From Trujillonella humicola (GTDB lineage Bacteria > Actinomycetota > Actinomycetes > Mycobacteriales > Geodermatophilaceae), in the NCBI RefSeq assembly GCF_046233715.1, contig NZ_JBJNRJ010000009.1, positions 67,094-131,093 on the forward strand: DNA of 64,000 nucleotides. The letters are read 5' to 3'. Positions 60,198 to 64,000 of this stretch are shown piece by piece. The stretch's first letter is position 1. Every line of letters starts with the position of its first letter. The notes beneath the pieces are model-generated. The model saw only the letters and a list, made by a program, of their open reading frames with translations. It had not been told where the DNA came from and searched no databases. The translations under genes and the position numbers were made by a program.

Positions 60198-61979
60198 TCA
60201 GCTGCGGGCGTAGTCGCGGAAGCCGCGACCGGTCTTGCGGCCGAGGTAGCCGGCGGTCACCAGGTGCTCCAGCAGCGGGGCCGGGGCGAACCCGGGCTCG
60301 CGGAACTCGGTGTAGAGCTCCCGCTCGATGGCCAGCGAGACGTCCAGGCCGACCACGTCGAGCAGCTCGAACGGGCCCATCGGGTAACCGCAGCCCACCT
60401 TCATCGCCGCGTCGATGTCGTCGGCGGTGGCGTAGTGCGCCTCGAGCATCTTGACCGCGTCGTTGAGGTAGGGGAACAGCAGCGCGTTGACGATGAACCC
60501 GGCCCGGTCGGTGCACGACACCGGGTGCTTGCCCAGCTGCTCGCAGACCGCGTGCGCGGTGGCGGTGACGTCGTCGGCGGTGGAGATGGTCGAGACCACC
60601 TCCACCAGCTTCATCACCGGCGCCGGGTTGAAGAAGTGCAGGCCCACCACGTCGGCCGGGCGGCCCGAGGCCCGGGCGCACTCGATCACCGGCAGGCTCG
60701 AGGTCGTCGTGGCCAGCACCGCGCCGGGCCTGGCGATCTCCCCGAGCGCGGCGAACAGCGCCTCCTTGACCGGCAGCGACTCCACCACGGCCTCGATCAC
60801 CAGGTCGCGGTCGGCCATCTCGTCCAGGTCGGTGGTGCCGCGCACCCGGCCCAGCGCCTCGTCGCGGGCGGCCTCCTCCAGCCGGCCACGGGCCACCTGC
60901 TTGTCCAGCGACCTGCGCAGCGCCGTGGTGACGGCGGCGACCTTCTCCGCCGACCGGGCGTGGAACAGCACGTCGTAGCCGCCCTTGGCGACCACCTCGA
61001 CGATGCCGGTGGCCATCGTGCCCGAGCCGACGACGCCCACGGCCGACACCGGCCGGGCGCCGGCCGACGCGCCGCCCGCCGCCGGGGTCAGGGCGTCCGG
61101 CACGACCTCGGCGGAGTCCCGCTGGGCGTAGGTGTAGAAGCCGCGGCCGGACTTCCGGCCCAGCAGCCCGGCGGTCATCATCTGCTTGATCACCGGGCTG
61201 GGGGCGTGCAGCCGGTTGCGCGACTGCTTGTACATCGTGTCGAGGATCTCGTAGGCGGTGTCGATGCCGATCAGGTCCATCAGCGCCAGCGGGCCCATCG
61301 GCAGCCCGCAGCCCAGCCGCATCGCGGCATCGATGTCCTCGCGGGAGGCGTAGCGGGCCTCGAACATCGACACCGCGTGGTTGAGGTAGCCGAACAGCAG
61401 GGCGTTGGCGATGAACCCGGCGCGGTCACCGATCGTGACGTCGACCTTGCCCAGGCGGGTGGCCAGCGCCTCGACGTCCTCCACCACCGCCGGCTCGGTG
61501 ACCACAGTGCGCACCACCTCGACCAGCTTCATGACCGGCGCCGGGTTGAAGAAGTGCATCCCGATCACCCGCGACGGGCGGGCGGTGGCCACCGAGAGCT
61601 CGGTCACCGACAGGCTGGAGGTGTTGGTGGCCAGGATCGTGTCCGGCGGGCAGATCGCGTCCAGCTTGCCGAAGATCTCGGTCTTGAGCTCCATCCGCTC
61701 CGGCACCGCCTCGATGACCAGCTCGGCGTGCGCCAGGTCCTCCAGCGACGTGGACCAGCGGATCCGGCCGAGGATCTCCTCCCGCTCGGCGGGGTCCAGC
61801 TTGCCCCGGCTCACCGCCCGCCCGGTGGACTGCTCCACGTGCCCACGGCCCCGGGCCACCGCCTCGTCGTCGACGTCCACCGCGGTCACCGACAGGCCCG
61901 CCCGGGCGAGCACCTCGCTGATCCCGGCACCCATGGTGCCCAGGCCGACGACGCCGACCTCGGTCAGTTCTCTGGCCAC
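60198..61979 (-). CDS. 3-hydroxyacyl-CoA dehydrogenase, two complete tandem copies in one chain
   Basis: A 593-residue protein made of two homologous halves (about 1-290 and 305-593), each with a Rossmann NAD site (VGVVGLGTMGAGISEVLARAG; VGVVGSGTMATGIVEVVAKGG) and the family block HFFNPAPVMKLVEVV. Both keep DRAGFI.NALLF and the C-terminal dimerisation domain ending GRKSGRGFYTYA or GRKTGRGFRDYA. Single-domain 3-hydroxybutyryl-CoA dehydrogenases have about 290 residues. It would oxidise 3-hydroxyacyl-CoA with NAD+. GTG start. An operator-like palindrome lies upstream at 62048-62063, and the zinc-ribbon gene follows. Confidence 0.92.
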   Translation of the reverse strand: MARELTEVGVVGLGTMGAGISEVLARAGLSVTAVDVDDEAVARGRGHVEQSTGRAVSRGKLDPAEREEILGRIRWSTSLEDLAHAELVIEAVPERMELKTEIFGKLDAICPPDTILATNTSSLSVTELSVATARPSRVIGMHFFNPAPVMKLVEVVRTVVTEPAVVEDVEALATRLGKVDVTIGDRAGFIANALLFGYLNHAVSMFEARYASREDIDAAMRLGCGLPMGPLALMDLIGIDTAYEILDTMYKQSRNRLHAPSPVIKQMMTAGLLGRKSGRGFYTYAQRDSAEVVPDALTPAAGGASAGARPVSAVGVVGSGTMATGIVEVVAKGGYDVLFHARSAEKVAAVTTALRRSLDKQVARGRLEEAARDEALGRVRGTTDLDEMADRDLVIEAVVESLPVKEALFAALGEIARPGAVLATTTSSLPVIECARASGRPADVVGLHFFNPAPVMKLVEVVSTISTADDVTATAHAVCEQLGKHPVSCTDRAGFIVNALLFPYLNDAVKMLEAHYATADDIDAAMKVGCGYPMGPFELLDVVGLDVSLAIERELYTEFREPGFAPAPLLEHLVTAGYLGRKTGRGFRDYARS

Positions 61980-62047
61980 GCTGCCACTCCTCCCGATCGC
62001 TGATCGACCGGGAGTCTCCCACCCGGAGGCGCCGCCCGCGCGAGCGG

Positions 62048-62063
62048 GTTACCGGCGGGTAAC
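62048..62063. promoter_or_regulatory. Operator-like palindrome upstream of the double hydroxyacyl-CoA dehydrogenase
   Basis: GTTACCGGCGGGTAAC has perfect 6-bp arms (GTTACC/GGTAAC) around GGCG, 69-84 bases before the start codon and touching the nucS stop. A related sequence lies upstream of ccrA (54218-54233). Confidence 0.55.
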
Positions 62064-62734
62064 TAGAACAACCGCTGGGACGGGTCGTCGGTGCCCTTGA
62101 GGACGGCGTAGTCGACGGTCAGGCAGTCGATGCCCCGGTCGGCGGCGAGCACGCGGGCCTGCGGCTTGATCTCCTGGGCGGCGAAGACCCCCCGGACGGG
62201 AGCGAGCAGCGGGTCGCGGTTGAGCAGCTCGAGGTACCGGGTCAGCTGCTCGACGCCGTCGATCTCCCCGCGCCGCTTCACCTCCACGGCGACCGTCGTC
62301 CCCCCGGCGTCGCGGCACAGCAGGTCGACCGGGCCGATGGCCGTCGGGTACTCCCGGCGGACCAGCTGCCAGCCCGCGCCGAAGGTGTCGACGTGCAGGG
62401 CCAGCAGCCGCTGCAGCTCGGCCTCGACGCCGTCCTTCTGCAGGCCGGGGTCGACCCCGAGGTCGTGCGAGGAGTCGTGCTCCACCGACTCGATCGTGAT
62501 GACCAGCTGCTCGCCGGCCTTGTTGGTCACCGTCCAGGTGCCCGCCCCGTCGGTGAGCTCCTCCCGGAGCGAGCACGGCGGGGTCATCCAGTTGAGCGGC
62601 TTGTAGGCGCGGTCGTCGGCGTGCACCGACACCGAGCCGTCGGCCTTGACCAGCAGCAGCCGGCTGGCCATGGGGAGGTGGGCGGTCAGCCGCCCGATGT
62701 AGTCGACCGAGCAGCGGGCGATGACCAGGCGCAC
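62063..62734 (-). CDS. nucS: Mismatch-specific endonuclease NucS (EndoMS)
   Basis: A 223-residue nuclease that starts mismatch repair in actinobacteria, which lack MutS/MutL. The conserved start MRLVIARCSVDYIGRLTAHLP and the catalytic core YPTAIGPVDLLCRD (Asp) with VAVEVKRRGEIDGVEQLTRY (Glu, Lys) are present. The C-terminal end PSQRLF fits the beta-clamp-binding tail of NucS proteins. GTG start. The order with mce and thiolase follows M. tuberculosis Rv1321-Rv1323, but with several genes inserted. Confidence 0.97.
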   Translation of the reverse strand: MRLVIARCSVDYIGRLTAHLPMASRLLLVKADGSVSVHADDRAYKPLNWMTPPCSLREELTDGAGTWTVTNKAGEQLVITIESVEHDSSHDLGVDPGLQKDGVEAELQRLLALHVDTFGAGWQLVRREYPTAIGPVDLLCRDAGGTTVAVEVKRRGEIDGVEQLTRYLELLNRDPLLAPVRGVFAAQEIKPQARVLAADRGIDCLTVDYAVLKGTDDPSQRLF

Positions 62735-62754
62735 GGGCAGCGACGGTACCGGGC

Positions 62755-62814
62755 GGGGTCGGCGGGGCCGTTGCAGCGGGGTCGGCGGGGCCGTCGCAGC
62801 GGGGTGGGTGGGGC
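62755..62814 (+). repeat. 23-bp tandem repeat between nucS and the lipoprotein gene
   Basis: GGGGTCGGCGGGGCCGTTGC then AGC (62755-62777) is followed by a copy with one base changed (62778-62800) and a partial third. It lies in the 129-bp region between two divergent genes, so copy number could affect either promoter. Confidence 0.7.
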
Positions 62815-62863
62815 AGGCGAGGCCGTCCGGGAACCGGCGCAGGTCCCCGGACGTCGTCCGACC

Positions 62864-63724
62864 GTGACGCGGACCTCACTGCGCGGCGTGCTCGCCGTCC
62901 TCGCGCTGGTGCTGCTGTGCTCGTGCGCCGAGCGCCCCGACGACGGCGGGGAGGCCGGCGGCCCGCCCCTGGCGCCCGGGCTGCCCGACGGGCTGGTCCT
63001 GCAGGTGTCCTACACCGGCGGCTTCGTGACGCCGGAGATGCTCGCGACCCGGTTGCCCCTGGTGAGCATCTACTCCGACGGCCGTGTGCTCTCCGACGGT
63101 CCGGTGATCGCCATCTACCCCGGCCCGGCGCTGCCCAACGTGCAGGTGGCCCGGGTGGACGAGGCCACCGTGCGGCAGCTCGTCGAGCAGGCGCTGGCCG
63201 CCGGGGTGGCCGAGACCGGCGACCTGGGCACCCCGCCGATCGCCGACGCGGCCTCCACCCGCTTCACCCTGGTGACCGCCGAGGGCACCCACGTGCGGGA
63301 GGTCTACGCGCTCGCCGAGGGAGGCGGCGGGACCGACGGCCTGACCCCGGAGCAGCAGGAGGGGCGGGCCGCGCTCGCCGGACTGCTCGACGCGCTCACC
63401 GCGACCACGGGCACGTCCGGCGAGGCCTACGTGCCGGAGTCCGTCGCGGTGGTGAGCCGCTCCTGGACCGAGGCCGACGCCGATCCGGAGCTGCCGCAGG
63501 CGGAGATGACGTGGCCGGGGCCGCCGCTGCCCGGCGAGCCGCTCGAGCCGGCGCTGGGCCTGTCCTGCCTGACCGCGGAGGGGGCCGACGCGGCCGCCGT
63601 CCTCGAGGCCGCCGCGGCGGCCAACACCCGCACCCCGTGGGTGGCCGCCGACGGCTCCCGCTGGGCGCTGTCGTTCCGGCCGCTGCTCCCCCACGAGACC
63701 GGCTGCCCCGACCTGCGCGCCTGA
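62864..63724 (+). CDS. Lipoprotein of unknown function
   Basis: A 286-residue secreted lipoprotein. The signal LRGVLAVLALVLLCSC ends in an atypical lipobox, LCSC (Cys21). The body has FVTPEMLATRLPLVSIYSDG, RVLSDGPVIAIYPGPALPNV and TRFTLVTAEGTHVREVYALA; its end is HETGCPDLRA, with two cysteines that may form a disulfide. Similar sequences occur as conserved hypothetical proteins of actinobacteria; no function can be assigned. GTG start without a clear ribosome binding site. Confidence 0.75.
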   Translation: MTRTSLRGVLAVLALVLLCSCAERPDDGGEAGGPPLAPGLPDGLVLQVSYTGGFVTPEMLATRLPLVSIYSDGRVLSDGPVIAIYPGPALPNVQVARVDEATVRQLVEQALAAGVAETGDLGTPPIADAASTRFTLVTAEGTHVREVYALAEGGGGTDGLTPEQQEGRAALAGLLDALTATTGTSGEAYVPESVAVVSRSWTEADADPELPQAEMTWPGPPLPGEPLEPALGLSCLTAEGADAAAVLEAAAAANTRTPWVAADGSRWALSFRPLLPHETGCPDLRA

Positions 63725-63753
63725 CCGGAGGAGATCCGCAGGCGTCACGCCGA

Positions 63754-64000
63754 TGTCGTGTCCCCGGACATGTGTCGTGGTGTGGGCTCATGACATGTGT
63801 CGCGGTTGGGTTCAGGCGGCTTCCATCCTGGCGTAGCGCTGGTGGGGGTCGAGGGTGAGGTGGCCCAGGGGTTGGCCGTCGAGGGCGTGGAAGACCACGC
63901 GGGGTCCGTTGACCAGCAGGGTGATGTGCTGGCCGGCGTAGGCCGCGCCCAGGCGGAGGTCGTGTGCGCCGAGGCCGACGCGGCCGTCGGGGCGCACGGT
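63754..64000 (-). mobile_element. IS481-family insertion sequence, partial (one end)
   Basis: The outer end appears to begin near 63754 with TGTCGTGTCCCCGGACATGT; an ACATGTGTCG motif occurs at 63769 and again at 63793, typical of these elements. The transposase C-terminus follows and runs off the window. The exact boundary and the target duplication cannot be verified because the far end is outside. Confidence 0.7.
63812..64000 (-). CDS. IS481-family transposase, C-terminal fragment
   Basis: The last 62 residues are visible: VGLGAHDLRLGAAYAGQHIT, LLVNGPRVVFHALDGQPLGH, LTLDPHQRYARMEAA. This beta-rich tail follows the DDE integrase core in IS481 transposases; the core itself lies beyond base 64000. 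The stop is TGA at 63812-63814. Confidence 0.85.
   Translation of the reverse strand, partial: TVRPDGRVGLGAHDLRLGAAYAGQHITLLVNGPRVVFHALDGQPLGHLTLDPHQRYARMEAA

Overview
This is a 64 kb window from a very GC-rich actinobacterial chromosome. Gene content, the many GTG starts and the dense 1-4 base overlaps suit a Geodermatophilaceae-type organism (Blastococcus, Geodermatophilus, Modestobacter); that placement is an inference. It looks like a draft assembly: ten Ns (52710-52719) are followed by 93 consecutive Cs. About 50 genes are supported. No tRNA, rRNA or CRISPR array was seen.

Layout. (1) 1-614: the end of a PQQ-type sugar dehydrogenase gene, then a 437-bp element with perfect 36-bp terminal inverted repeats and an 8-bp target duplication, carrying one small membrane-protein gene. 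(2) 724-15086: a housekeeping block in the same general order as M. tuberculosis Rv3009c-Rv3029c: gatB, a small membrane gene, gatA, gatC, a divergent ACT-domain gene, ligA, a MetE-like gene, mnmA, iscS, and etfA/etfB. An Imm5-like gene and an MFS transporter are interspersed. (3) 15207-24816: a Cds1-like PLP enzyme, a Ser/Thr kinase with a YVTN beta-propeller, a four-gene ABC importer, an enoyl-CoA hydratase and an ABC ATPase. (4) 24867-43353: alpha-glucan and trehalose metabolism (glgX, glgP, glgE, treS, pep2, glgB). A three-gene iron(III) ABC operon with an IdeR/DtxR-type box sits between glgP and glgE. (5) 43550-47451: three paralogous zinc metallopeptidase lipoproteins in tandem. (6) 47539-62734: a thioredoxin/TPR co-chaperone, an FAD oxidoreductase, meaB, a thiolase, mce, a phytanoyl-CoA dioxygenase-like gene, ccrA, a DivIVA-like coiled-coil gene, a membrane protein, a DUF4397 protein with a class F sortase, a zinc-ribbon protein, a double 3-hydroxyacyl-CoA dehydrogenase and nucS. 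The glgP-glgE-glgB-ybbN-thiolase-mce-nucS order matches M. tuberculosis Rv1328c-Rv1321, with insertions. (7) A lipoprotein gene and the end of an IS481-family element close the window.

How the genes work together. GlgE, TreS, Pep2 and GlgB make up the known trehalose -> maltose -> maltose-1-phosphate -> branched alpha-glucan route; GlgX and GlgP degrade the glucan. ccrA, mce, meaB and the thiolase fit the ethylmalonyl-CoA/methylmalonyl-CoA branch of acyl-CoA metabolism, with etfAB, the enoyl-CoA hydratase and the double hydroxyacyl-CoA dehydrogenase around it.

The least ordinary signals are the mini-transposon at the left end, a dispersed family of stop-codon-proximal hairpins whose outer stems change while still pairing, a second repeat family that links a stop codon to the next gene's ribosome binding site, GlgB with a histone-like Lys/Ala/Pro extension, and a shared operator-like sequence upstream of ccrA and the double hydroxyacyl-CoA dehydrogenase.
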